Assembly: GCA_018398765.1 (NCBI GenBank)
Contig: JAHBMJ010001520.1
Span: 1 to 29,752, forward strand
DNA length: 29,752 nt
Origin: Chromera velia
Taxonomy: Eukaryota; Sar; Chromeraceae
Direction: 5' to 3'
Positions 1 to 10,617 of this stretch are shown here, piece after piece. The notes under the pieces were generated by a model. That model was not told the origin of the DNA, did not search any database, and saw only the letters and a program-made list of their open reading frames with translations. A program made the position numbers and the translations under genes. Each line of letters opens with the position of its first letter. Within the stretch, counting starts at the first letter, position 1.

Positions 1-1254
1 CGTGTAGAGATCTAGGAACAGATCTATAGGAACAGATTCTTTCTATCCAGGGGGGTCCATGAAGAGACGTGGTGCCGTGTGCATTTGGTGACAGTCACTC
101 TGTCTGAGTGCGCCTGGAGAAGGACGGACCAATTGATCGCTTGCAGGCACTTCATCGGACCCCAAGTAGCTCCAGGCCACTTCAATCGTCTTTCTAGATC
201 ACATAGAAAAGAGGGGAAATGGAAGGGGAATGATGCGTGTAGTCTCTGCAGAACGTCTTTTGCACCGTTCCTTCGGTTCTTCTTCAGGATGAATGGAAGG
301 TGACAATCATCGTCTTAGTCATCGTCTTTCGCAAGAATGACATGAGCATCGAATACACACTGGACCGTTCGTTTGTCCGCCTCGTCATGCTTATGGTCAG
401 TGGTCACATAGCGCCGCTAAATTGTGGGCTTCATAGACCACCTTGACATTGCATGCGCCTTCAAATCCATTCTCAATCTATCTCAATCTAAGTGATTGGA
501 ACAAACGTTGCATAAGATGCATGATGCATACCGTATGCCAGAGGCTGCAATTTAAGGCAAATTTTAAGCCTGCAAAGTATTATATGTGGACTAAGACTTA
601 GTGACCGTCACTAAGAGATTTAGCGTCTTAAACCACCGCTATCAAATAGTATACTTACAAGAAGAGACGAATTCCGGAAGTTTAGCGCTCTAACTGGGGT
701 TAAGGATCCTTTAACTAAGTCACTGACTAACTAACTAACTTATGGTTTAAGTTGTCTGGTATAAGTTTAAGCCGCACTATGTCTGGTTGCGTTTAGAGAC
801 TATAGAGCTACAATAAGCTGCATATTGTTAAACGCTTAGCATTCTTTTATGTATAAACCTAGGTATAAACCTGAATTTGCGTTTTCAACTTTATAATTCT
901 CTTTCTTTTTCACTGTATCAGACGAATGCGAAGGTAACTCAAAGAACTTATATGAAAAGGAATGTACACAAACTAATTAGCTTTAAATCTTTAACTACCA
1001 TTAGCTGATGATTAACTTTGCAAGTCAAGACTTGCTGCTCATGGATCAAGAATTCGAGCGTGATCTCTGCAAAGACTTGAATCTACTTTAGTTTCTTTAA
1101 TGTCATAATGATGTTTAATGATGCTAAATGCATTCTACTTTAGTTGCTCCTATAATTGATTCTCAGTTGCCTGCATGCCATGCCATTCGGGGATCCGGTT
1201 TGGGACGTATGAAAGCGAATTAGTGCCCCCCGACACCAGTATGGGGCCATCACG
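1..1254. repeat. Left arm of large inverted repeat
   Basis: Reading this segment against the reverse complement of 26714-29588 gives near-identity: position 1 pairs with about 29588 and 1254 with about 26714. Over the outermost ~130 bp I count about four or five mismatches. This arm lacks three things present in the right arm: a 524-bp TIR element, a 798-bp insertion and one copy of a 274-bp duplication. It therefore shows the ancestral state. Short open frames here (e.g. 79-303) recur in the right arm and have no recognisable product. The repeat is still matching at base 1, so it may extend beyond the window. Confidence 0.93.
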
Positions 1255-1694
1255 CGCGTATTAGGTATTAGGTATTAGGGGGGGGGTATAGGAGCTTCTA
1301 CCTGTCTGGATAGTACCTCCACCCCATATGCATGCATCACGCAGCCGCTTGGCATTACCCGGCGCAAGTCACGTGTCTGGTTATTTATATGCGTTCTGTC
1401 GGCCCGCTCTCTAAAGTGGCCCTGAACAAAAAACCTCTGGCATGCAGAACCGTTCAATGAGGAAAAACAGGCCAAGGCGGATAACCGACTCATGCGAGAA
1501 GGAGAAAACTCCAAACAAGCATGCTGCATCACGACCGAATGTTAATTGAGAAGCCCAGCTCTAGGGCAAATAGACGGCGACTCAGCTCTAGATCACGCCG
1601 ACTCCCGGACCGTTCCATACCGTCCCCTTTTTCATTATAACGTCGACTACAGCTCCTTCAGCTTCCATACATAGACGTAGATTGACTCCAATGG
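1255..1694. other. Gene-free spacer between IR arm and satellite field
   Basis: I see no supportable gene. It contains three head-to-tail TATTAGG units followed by a run of G (about 1259-1285), and near 1553-1600 two diverged fragments of the CTAGGGCAAA-containing satellite unit that is tandem at 5589-6212. Confidence 0.6.
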
Positions 1695-3250
1695 ATCTCC
1701 CCCTCTATCTGCACACTGACTCACACTGGGCCCAAATTCTACTCAATCCACATACCAACTCTGTCATCTTCTCCATTCAGTGGCATCCAAATACCAACTA
1801 ACTGACAATCACTCTCCTCAACCACACATCAACACCATGACCCTCTCTATCTACACACTAACTCTAACACTCTATCCATCCACACACCAACTTCTTCATC
1901 CTCTCCATCCACACACCAAACTCCTGGACCATCACTCTCTCCATCCACACACCAACTCCATCACCCTCTCCATCCACACACCAATACTATGATCACCGGG
2001 TCCCTCTCCATCCATACACCAACTCTATTACCCTCTCCATCCACACACCAACTCTTCACCCTCTCCATCCACACACCAACACCATCACCCTCTCCATCCA
2101 CATACCAATACTATGATCACCGGGTCCCTCTCCATCTATACACCAACTCCATCACCCTCTCTATCCACACACCAAATTCCATCACCCTCTCCATCCACAC
2201 ACCAACTCCATCACCTTCTCCATCCATATACCAAGACTATCAATGGGTCTCTCTCCATCCAGACACCAATACTATGATCACCGGGTCCCTCTCCATCTAC
2301 ATACCAACTCCATCACCCTCTCTATCCATACACCAAACTCCATCACCCTCTCCATCTACACACCAACTCCATTACCTTCTCCATCCACATACCAAGACTA
2401 TCACCGGGTCTCTCTCTATCCACGCACTAATCCATCATCCTCTCCATCCATACACCAAGACTATCACCGGGTCTCTCTCCATCCACACACCAACTCCATC
2501 ACCCTCTCCATCCATACACCAAACTCCATCACCCTCTCCATCTACACACCAACTCCATTACCTTCTCCATCCACATACCAAGACTATCACCGGGTCTCTC
2601 TCTATCCAACTCCGTCATCCTCTCCATCCATACACCAAGACTATCACCGGGTCTCTCTCCATTCACACACCAACTCCATCACCCTCTCCATCCATACACC
2701 AACTCCATCACCCTCTCCATCCACACACTAACTCCATCACCCTCTCCATCCACACACGAAACTCCATCACTCTCTCCATCCACACACCAAGTTGAACTCT
2801 ATCATGCACCCTCTCCATCGGATTCCACACACTAACTTCATCACCCTCTCCATCTACACCTAGCATCCACACAGCAACTCCATCACCTTCTGCATCCACA
2901 CACCAACTCTATCACCCTCTCCATCCACACGCCAACTTCATCACCCTCTCCATCCACACACCAACTCTATCACCCTCTCCATCCACACACCAACTCTATC
3001 ACCCTCTCCATCCACACACCAACTTTATCACCCTCTCCATCCACACACCAACACCATCACCCTCTCCATCCATACACCAACTCCATCACCCTCTCCATCC
3101 ACACCCCAACTCCATCATCCTCTCCATCCACACACCAACTCTATCACCCTCTCCATCCACACACCAACTCCATCACCCTCTCCATCCACACACCAACCCC
3201 ATCACCCTCTCCATCCACACACCAAACTCCAACAGCCTCTGCATCCACAA
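1695..3250. repeat. 29-bp minisatellite array with higher-order structure
   Basis: About 50 head-to-tail copies of a 29-bp pyrimidine-rich unit, beginning CCATCACCCTCTCCATCCAC and followed by ACACCAACT. Variant units carrying ATCACCGGGTC occur between about 1985 and 2665 and define a local higher-order repeat: one junction recurs at 2397 and 2583, a 186-bp period. Copies are most uniform from about 2900 to 3230. Since 29 is not a multiple of 3 and the unit has almost no stop codons, long open frames appear in more than one frame. These are by-products of the repeat. Confidence 0.93.
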
Positions 3251-3345
3251 TCAGCAGCAGCCCAGAGCTAGGGCAAAACCGCACACCTCAAAACGTAGTT
3301 AGTAGCGGCCTAGCTCTAGAGCAAGGCCGCACACATCAACCCAAA
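3245..3345. repeat. Two diverged copies of the 52-bp satellite unit
   Basis: Two imperfect units about 50 bp apart, with cores GAGCTAGGGCAAA near 3260 and AGCTCTAGAGCAAG near 3310. They match the unit tandemly arrayed at 5589-6212 and join the 29-bp array to the following composite block. Confidence 0.65.
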
Positions 3346-4375
3346 GACTCTCGTTAGCTCCTGTGCCCTCTTCACACCATACTCCGGCGTCTCCTCCCCT
3401 TGGGACCTGACAGCTCCCAACGATCTACCAGGAAAGTTGTCCCCCAAGAGCCAAGGGATGGTCTTAGGCATCACAGTGATTGAGGGAGGTTGGAGCGTAC
3501 TGGAGCGCCAACAGGCGCCGATAAGCACTCCGGGATGGACTAAGGGAGACTCACACTCCGACCGGCTCCTCGGGTGGACTGAGATGGGTTCATGCTCTGA
3601 CGAGCTGCTTGGGCAAATGGAAGAGTCACACGCTCTGACTAGCGTTTCAGGTAGACATAGTAGGCCGGGAGAGGCTCATGCTCTGACGGGCTCCCTGGGT
3701 GAAGTGAGGGAGACTCACGCGTTCTGATGGGCATCTCAGGCAGGCTGAAAGAGGCTTAACGCTGTTAAAGCCTGAGACGATCTCTTATTGGCTCCCAAGT
3801 TGACTGAGGGACTCTCATGCTGTCACGGGCATCTCAGGTGGACTAAGGGACTCTCGTGCTGTCACGGGTATCTCGGGTAGATCAGAGCTTATGACGATCT
3901 CTGACGGGCTTCCAAGGTGGACTAAGAGACTCTCGTGCTGTCACGGGTGTCTCGGGTGGACTGGGAAAGGCTCATGCTGTCAAAGCTTGTGACGATCTCT
4001 GACGGGCTCCCAAGGTGGACTAAGGGACTCTCGCACTGTCACGGGCATCTCAGATGGACTGAGAGAGGCTCATGGTCTCAGAGCCTATGATGATCTCTGA
4101 TTGGCATCCCGGGTGACTGAGACAGGCTTACGCTTTTGAAGGGCAACTCGGGTGGACAGAGGAGGGCATAAGGAGGCCCACACTCTGGTTGGCGTCTCGG
4201 ATGTGTTGGGAGGGACCCAGGCTCCGACGGGCTCCTCAAGTGGACTGAGGAACCCCCAGCTCTCTCTCTCTGCGTTCGCATAACGACGCCATCTCCCTCT
4301 CCATTCGCACACTGGCTCTATGCATCTCTCTCAGAGTCTCCATCGGATGCCGCACACAGAAATCACCTTCTTTGA
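3346..4375. repeat. Composite satellite block A
   Basis: Opens with a non-tandem leader (about 3355-3535) and continues as a degenerate array of about 42-bp units built on 'GGGCTCC..GGGTGGACTGAG...GGCTCATGCTCTGAC' variants. It ends (about 4255-4350) in a few units related to the 29-bp minisatellite. The leader recurs in block B: the GGCG(T/C)CTCCTCCC segment at 3386 and 4632, CATCACAGTGATTGAGGGAGG-type sequence at 3469 and 4713, so the higher-order period is about 1.245 kb. Short open frames inside are not convincing genes. Confidence 0.75.
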
Positions 4376-4535
4376 TTTTTAGGGAAAGAAAACAGAGGCA
4401 GGCCCATCTCAAGGGCAAAAACGCTCAAAGAAGCAAAAAACAGAGGCAGGCCCATCTCTAGGGCACAACACTCAAGGAAACAAAACAGAGGCAGGCCTAT
4501 GATGCCCATCTCTAGGGCATAACACTCAGAGAGCA
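4376..4535. repeat. Short tandem repeat of about 50 bp, three copies
   Basis: Three units each containing AACAGAGGCAGGCC followed by CCATCTC(A/T)AGGGCA and CACTCA. The CTAGGGCA core recalls the 52-bp satellite. It separates composite blocks A and B. Confidence 0.75.
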
Positions 4536-4574
4536 ACAAAATGGTTCTGACCTCAGCATCTGCGCCCAATTAAG

Positions 4575-5239
4575 GACCCTTGCTCCGGTACCTAAGGACT
4601 CCCGCTTCTGCGCTCTTCCTAATAATATCCCGGCGCCTCCTCCCTTTGGGACCTTACGGCTCTCAACATCTCTCAACGATATACAAAGAACGCTACCCCC
4701 CAAGGGCCAATGCATCACAGTGATTGAGGGAGGCTCGAGTGCCCACAAGCGCCGACAAGCACTCTGGGACGGACTAAGGGAGGCTCACAACTCCGACAGG
4801 CTTCTTAGGTGGACTGAGAGGGGCTCATACTCTGACGGGCTCCTTGGGTAAGCTGGAGAGTCACACGTTCTGGCGGGCGTCTCGGGTACTAGGCCGGAAG
4901 AGGTGAGCTCATGCTGTCAAAGCCTGTGACAATCTCTGACTGGCTCCTTGAATTGACTAAGGGACTCCCGCGTTCCTACGAGTAACTCGGGTGGACTGGG
5001 GGGGGCCCATGATTTCAGAGCCTGTGATGATCTCTGATTGGCATCTCAAGTGAACTGGGGTGAACTAAGACAGGCTCAGTACTTTGAAGGGCATCTCGGG
5101 CAGACAGAGGAGGGCATACTAGGGAGGCCCACACGCTGGCCAGCGTTTCGGTTGATTGGGGGAGACCCAAGCTTCGATGAGCTCCCCAAGTAGACTGAGC
5201 CTCATTGAGGAACTCTCAGGTCTCTCTCTTTGCATTTGC
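4575..5239. repeat. Composite satellite block B (diverged copy of block A)
   Basis: Repeats block A in the same order: leader with TTTGGGACCTTACGG and CATCACAGTGATTGAGGG, then degenerate units of about 42 bp (GGACTGAGAGGGGCTCATAC, CTCTGACGGGCTCCTTGGGT), then the transition to 29-bp-type units. Substitutions and small indels are frequent relative to block A, so this is an old duplication. Confidence 0.72.
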
Positions 5240-5588
5240 TTACTAACTGCATCTCCTTCTCCATCCGCACACCGGGCTGGGCTCTATCTCCCTCTCCATT
5301 CGCTTACCAACTCCATCTCCTTCTCCATCCACACACTGTCTCCATCTCCCTCTCCATTTGCTTACCGACTCCATCTCCTTCTCTATTTGCACACGGACGC
5401 CATTTCGCATCTGAGACTCCCTCTCTCTTCGCTGCCCAACTCGATCTCTTTCTCCATTTGCACACCGGCTCCAATTCTCTCTCCACTTGCTAACCAACTC
5501 CATCTCTCTCTCCATTCGCACACCGGCTCCATCTCCCTCTCCATTAGCTTACCAACTCCAACTCCTTCTGCATTCGCACAGACGCACA
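5240..5588. repeat. Second, diverged 29-bp minisatellite array
   Basis: About 11 copies of CTCCATCTCC(T/C)TCTCCAT followed by (T/C)(C/T)GCACACCGG or TTGCTTACCAA variants, spaced about 29-30 bp. This is a diverged relative of the array at 1695-3250. The open frames over it on both strands reflect the scarcity of stop codons in the unit. Confidence 0.85.
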
Positions 5589-6212
5589 GCCAGTCAGCAG
5601 CAGCCCAACTCTAGGGCAAAGCTGTGTACGTATATCAAGACGCAGTCAGCAGCGGCCCAGTTCTAGGGCAAAGCTGTGTACGTATATCAAGACGCAGTCA
5701 GCAGCGGCCCAGTTCTAGGGCAAAGCTGTACACGTACATCAAGATGCAGTCAGCAACGGCCCAGCTCTAGGGCAAAGCTGCATATGTACATCAAGACGCA
5801 GTCAGTAGTGGCCCAGCTCTAGGGGAAAGCTGCACACATACATCAAGACACAGTCAGCTGCGGCCCAGTTCTAGGGCAAAGCTGCACACGTACATCAAGA
5901 CGCAGTCAGCAGTGGCCTAGCTCTAGGGCAAAGCTGCACACGTACATCAAGACGCAGTCAGCAGTGGCCTAGCTCTAGGGCAAAGCTGCACACGTACATC
6001 AAGACGCAGTCAGCAGTGGCCCAACTCTAGGGCAAAGCTGCACACGTACATCAAGACGTAGCCAGCAGCGGCCCAGTTCTAGGGGAAAGCTGCACACGTA
6101 CATCAAGACGCAGTCAGCAGCGGCCCAGTTTTATGGGAAAGCTGTACACGTATATCAAGACGCAGTCAGCAGCGGCCTAGTTCTAGGGCAAAGCTACACA
6201 TGTATATCAAGA
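5589..6212. repeat. 52-bp satellite, about 12 copies
   Basis: Head-to-tail 52-bp units: CGCAGTCAGCAG(C/T)GGCC, (C/T)AG(C/T)TCTAGGGCAAAGCTG, (C/T)ACACGTACATCAAGA. Unit starts fall at 5641, 5693 and so on at a constant 52 bp. Variation is mostly transitions (CGTATATCAA versus CGTACATCAA). No coding potential is apparent. Confidence 0.95.
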
Positions 6213-7774
6213 GGCCCCTCAAGGCGTAGCACCTTGGGACATCTCTATATACTACGCCACCCCCTATATATGTATTCCATATATATATAAGTGCATATTT
6301 ATATATGGAAGTACACGCAATCTCAGCTAGGGCCCCCGCAAGCCGGGAGGTATGGTTGAGCTGCCTCCCAAGGTGAAATGCATGTTTACGGTCCACTGCT
6401 TTGTATAAGCTACTTGAGGGGCACTTTTCTAAAATAGCGACACTATACGAGTGCCTGCAATCTCAGCCTCAGCTAATCTCAACAGAACTGAACTACACCT
6501 GAGGCGATCGATACAGCTGTATACGTATTTCATACACAGAAAACTAACAAGCCCGATCTAGCCCATCATCTGGGGCTCATCATTATCATCAGATGACTTA
6601 ACACGCAGTAGCCCGCAGCCATCCTAACTAATATAGTGATCAAAAGCTTGTAACACTGTTTTGCACTGCTTTATGCTACTTTTTAAAAAAGTTAGTTCCA
6701 GATACAAAAAACTCCACCTCAAAATCGTTTTCAATTTATTTTAATTCAATTAAATTCAATTTTCAATTCTGTTTTTACAACAGATGCATAAAAAAAAAGG
6801 TTCTAATGTTTAATGTGAATATTTATTAACATGAATGACGGATTTACGGAGATTCACTGACCAAAAGAAATATCATTTCCAAGTCATTAATCGATACAAT
6901 CGAATACATCCTTCTAAATAACATTCGGTATTATGAATCTATAATTGAATCTATAATAGTTTGTTGACCATGTACTCAGCTTAAAAACCCTAGTGACTCA
7001 GTAGTAGTGAATTCCAGTATGCTCCAGTGCTAAATTAGACTACCACCGGTGTAAGGTTTTTTCCTAGGCAGTGGATAGCAGTGGAGTGCAGAGTTTGCGG
7101 CTGTAATGTGGCATAAGGCACGCGGAACACAAATTTCATTATATTTCCCTCTACCAAGTATGATGCTAAGTGTGCAGTAGTGTACAGCTCTTAGCCTGCC
7201 CTAGACATAGCCTTATACAACCTTAAGAAGGTCTAAGAGGGTTAATGAACCGTCTGATAGCCGAATTTGTTACCGAAAGGCACTGGCCGGGTTATAAAAA
7301 ATGTTTATGTACTTACTGTGCTATCCGATAATGATGAGTGAATCAGATATGATAGCTAATAATAATGCCTCCTGAATGCTACAAGAAAGTCGCATCCTGA
7401 CCACAGAAGAAGAGCAGCATTGGAGGTAGAAAAAAAGAACTGTGAGGTCAATAAACCCAATGATTGAGGGTTTTTTTATGTATGCCGCGTCCCCATATAT
7501 GAGAGGCGGATCTAACCTAGTTTGTCGATTTGTTCTATCCTAAAACTACCAGTAATAAAAATAGGCGCGACTTCAATCACTTTGATACAGCTGATCAATC
7601 GTCGAAGAGACAAACAAGAAAACAAAAAGGCTTGTCTATTTTTTTTTTTTTAAGTGAACAGAAGAAAGCATCGATAATTAAGTTTCTGAAGGATGTTGTT
7701 ACAAAACGAACTGCCATAAAAGAATACCGCAAAAGAAATGCATGCAGCCTGATATAGCCTGCAATTAAGATATA
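6213..7774. other. AT-rich gene-free stretch
   Basis: No recognisable gene. At about 6238-6310 there is a cluster of TATATA/ATATAT palindromes. About 6725-6770 is a run of (AATT)-rich sequence, and 7640-7655 is a T homopolymer. A 75-codon frame at 7530-7757 is lysine/arginine-rich but resembles nothing I know; it abuts the TIR element starting at 7778 and could be a decayed TE remnant. Confidence 0.5.
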
Positions 7775-8022
7775 TCAGGGGCAGCGCACTAAAGTTTTTT
7801 GGTAATCCAGTTATGTTAGGGGGGAGGAGGGGGGACGGAGTTACAATTTATGTTAACCTATGGGTTATTCCGATGTACTTCTAGCTCGATTGGCTAGATA
7901 GTACATCAGAAGGTATGTATATATATTTAAAGCTTAGACAACTTAGCCTTAGACTACTCTTCAGTCTAAGACTTCAGTTAGTGTCCAAAGAGGAAATGAC
8001 AAGTCGTAGAGGTCTTGGTCCG

Positions 8023-8220
8023 AAGTAGTTTCCAAAAGAAACTACTTGTAAGAGGTCGGAGTCGTTTCCAGAGGAAACTACTTGTACAGAGGTCCTTAGT
8101 CCAGAAGTAGTTTCCAAAGGAAACTACTTGTGAGAGGTCAATAGTTAGAAGTACTAGTTTCCAAAAGAAACTACTTGTAAGAGCTTGATGGTCAGAAGTA
8201 GTTTCCAATGGAAACTACTT
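8023..8220. repeat. Array of five palindromic hairpin units
   Basis: Five units at 8023, 8061, 8105, 8149 and 8196, each able to fold as AAGTAGTTTC - 5-nt loop - GAAACTACTT. Three have perfect 10-bp stems; loops are CAAAA, CAGAG, CAAAG, CAAAA and CAATG. Units are separated by spacers with GTAAGAGGTC-like sequence, repeating every 38-47 bp. Degraded half-units (GGAAACTACTT, GAAACTACTT) continue to about 8435. It lies inside the 1685-bp TIR element. Confidence 0.88.
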
Positions 8221-8659
8221 ATAAGAGAGTCTTTCAAAAACTACTTGTTATGGAGCTATAAAGCCTTCCAGAAGAGGAACAGGAGGTTAAAAGTCCCTAC
8301 TGGAGACAACGGATGTCTAAACTTCTTAGATTGTCTTCTTGGAGGTTGTTATATGTGGAGGTGGAAACTACTTCTGAGAGTGACTGGTTAGGAGGTCCTT
8401 GTTGGAAACTAGTTGCTAGTTAGAAACTACTTAAGAGGTAGAAGGTTGTTTTTACTCAAAAGTTTGCTTTCAAGGAGGTGTTTTAATGACAATCCAAGTG
8501 CTACTTTTTGGTTGGTCCATCTCCAGAGAAGTTTGGGCTCTCGTGAAAGACTTGCAATTTTCTGAGTCTTCCGATAGTCTTTCAGTTTATACTACTGTCT
8601 AACAGTCCATCATTTTATGATATAGGCCATCATTGTTGTTTTGGCACAGCTACAGGACC

Positions 8660-9110
8660 GCATGCCAGGGGTGAGAGGGGTGCTTTTTGCCCCCCTAAAG
8701 CGGCGCATTTCCACAAAAAACTCGTTCTCATAATTAGTAAGGAATTAGAAGCTGAAACTTTGTGTAAAAAGACGTTGTAAGGATAGAAAAAGAACTATAG
8801 AACAGATTTTTTATATCATTTCTAGAAATATAGGCTGTCATACAAATTTTTGATTTTGAAGCCATTTTTTAACGGTTTGGAATAGTAAAAAAAACGGTAT
8901 AAAACTTACAAAATTTGTATAGCAGCCTATGTTTCTAGAAATGATACAAAAAATCTGTTCTAAAGTTCTTTTTCTATCGTTACAACGTCTTCTTATACAA
9001 AGTTTCAGCTTCTAACTCCTTACCAATTATGAGAACGAGTTTTTACGGAAAAGCGCCGGTCTCCTATGTAGAGAAGGGGGCAAAAAACACCCCACTCACC
9101 CCCGGCATGC
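8660..9110. repeat. Foldback (long hairpin) element
   Basis: The two halves, about 8660-8865 and 8905-9110, are inverted copies starting GCATGCC..GGGGTGAG and running through AACTCGTTCTCATAATT and CATTTCTAGAAA. Roughly 205-bp arms at about 85-90% identity by eye surround a short unpaired centre near 8870-8900. No coding sequence. Likely a foldback/MITE-type insertion nested in the larger TIR element. Confidence 0.88.
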
Positions 9111-9157
9111 GACATGATTTTGTAGTTTTGGCACCTTTCACGTGGCAGGAAAAAAAG

Positions 9158-9226
9158 AGGTAACTAGGGATTGAACCCGAGACCTTGTGATTATTAGTCC
9201 TATGTCTTAACCACTATAACATACAT
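9158..9226 (-). tRNA. tRNA-like sequence (pseudo-tRNA or SINE head)
   Basis: On the minus strand this reads ...TAGTGGTTAAGACATAGGAC... and GGTTCAATCCC, good matches to the RNA polymerase III A box and B box at tRNA-like spacing. It is followed by a T-run (9148-9154 region on the complement) that could terminate Pol III. If folded as a tRNA, the anticodon loop would be CTAATAA (anticodon AAT, isoleucine). However, the anticodon, T-arm and acceptor stems contain mismatches, so it is more likely a degenerate tRNA or tRNA-derived SINE fragment than a working tRNA. Confidence 0.5.
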
Positions 9227-9465
9227 ACTAGGCCGCTTGCCTATTTTCATTTAGCTTAGTCTTCTTGATCCTTGTTTCTCTCAAGCCTTGAAAGTTCGAC
9301 AGAACGGGGTAATGAAACACACCTCCTTCCTTACATCACCCCTACTAAATGTCGGAGGTTAGGGGGGGGGGTTACCAAGTTAAATAATAAAAGGGGGGAG
9401 GGGGAAGGGGGGTCAGCCGCCTAATGTAACTGGGTTATCAAAAATCTTTAGTACGCTGCCCCTCA

Positions 9466-10024
9466 AGCACCCCAAAGCACCCAGCTGGACTAAATCTACT
9501 AAATCCTTTATAATTAGTCAAATGAAATTAAAGGAATTAAAGGCACGAAAGAAAAACAGAGTATGCAGTAATATGGTAGCAAATGAAGGAAACAAAGGAA
9601 GAAGAAAAAGCACAAAAAGGTTGACTGACTCGGAAGTAATAAGATTGGCCTCTAATCCATCGACCGTTTGATAATGTCTTGAGATGCCTCCGTTTGAAGC
9701 TTGTTTAAGCTCCGCTAGGCTGGTGGGCCGCAGCATTGCTAGTGAAAGTTGATTGATTATATTTTTTTGCGTGTGATTCATAGCAATTGATTGATCATCA
9801 CATAAACAGTTTGCAACACAGCTAGGTCTTTTGGCCTGTACAGGCCAGCAAAGAAAGTCTAATACATGTATACGCCTAGGTGTGCGCTTTTCCTGGACGA
9901 TGCACGATAGACGTTGAATGCTCAGCATTAGAGTATGAGGCCAATCCTGCAGACATTAATCCTATCTTATCCTATCCTACAATAAAATTTATATTACATT
10001 ATCAATCTCTCTAAAAATAATGGT
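9466..10024. other. Spacer between two transposons
   Basis: Holds one 136-codon frame on the minus strand (9518-9928) with a hydrophobic, Phe/Leu-rich C-terminus. A central stretch (PTSLAELKQAS) faintly recalls HRDC-type sequence. The evidence is too weak to call a gene. A short (TATCC)n-like run occurs at about 9960-9978. Confidence 0.4.
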
Positions 10025-10617
10025 TACTCTAAAGAATGTCCGGTGGAATAGCTAGTGAAAAAGTCTGGTTACCGGACATTTTGACTTGCTTTTTTAAAAA
10101 GTCAACTTGCTATTTTCAAAAAGTCCGGTTAGTGGATCTCGAGAAGCATATGGACTATAAAGCTGAAAATTGGTGTACAAAGCGGGCTTAAAGCGTCTAG
10201 AAGCAAACACTAACTTTTAAAGGCTTTGGACAATTATTTTTCTAAAGTAGAAAAAAAGTGCGGTTGCCTAAAATAGCAAGTCAAAAAGTCAACTTGGCAA
10301 AATTACTTAATAAAATTTCCGCCACTTACCAAAAAAAAAACGGTAAGTTGCCAAAAAAAAAAGTCCGGTTGACATTTTAGTCATATTTTTCCCCTTAAAA
10401 TCAATAATATTTTTTAATGAAAATGTATGCCTCTGATAGAGCAGTGAAAGGTTAGTATGTGCATCAAGTAACAGGGAACCAAATTCGAGCTAGTTGACGG
10501 GATTCACCAAAATTCATAGTCTCTCCACATTCCAGAGAGGGGCTTCTGATCTGTATTTAAGGCATACCCTTCTCGGGCAAACATTTCCCACTTTGTGGTT
10601 CCCGAATCCTGCAGAAA

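Larger units (their letters stand above)
7778..9462. mobile_element. 1685-bp TIR DNA transposon, non-autonomous, TCA flanks
   Basis: The left end reads GGGGCAGCGCACTAAAG and the right end, reverse-complemented, GGGGCAGCGTACTAAAG. Similarity continues for about 40 bp (TTTTTGRTAAYCCAGTTA, then a G-run). Both ends are bordered by TCA (7775-7777 and 9463-9465), consistent with a 3-bp target-site duplication. A 3-bp duplication with G-rich ends suggests PIF/Harbinger or a CACTA relative, but no transposase frame is present, so the superfamily is open. It contains a hairpin array, a foldback structure and a tRNA-like sequence. Confidence 0.8.

Noticed and set aside
79-303. 74-codon frame in the left IR arm, repeated at 29286-29510
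   Set aside because: Its conservation is explained by the inverted repeat; composition and length give no support for a protein.
1780-2795. Long Ser/Pro/Thr/His-rich open frames in the minisatellite
   Set aside because: The unit is 29 bp, so every copy shifts frame, and more than one frame is open at once. The frames exist because the unit lacks stops, not because of coding.
5156-5614. 152-codon frame and its minus-strand counterpart over the second 29-bp array
   Set aside because: Same cause as above; both strands are open over repeats and the peptide is just translated satellite.
8023-8220. CRISPR array
   Set aside because: The repeated unit is itself a palindrome with variable loop, spacers are similar to each other, and the genome is eukaryotic with no cas genes.
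9518-9928. Possible HRDC-like remnant
   Set aside because: Only about ten residues look suggestive, and the rest does not fit; not enough for a call.
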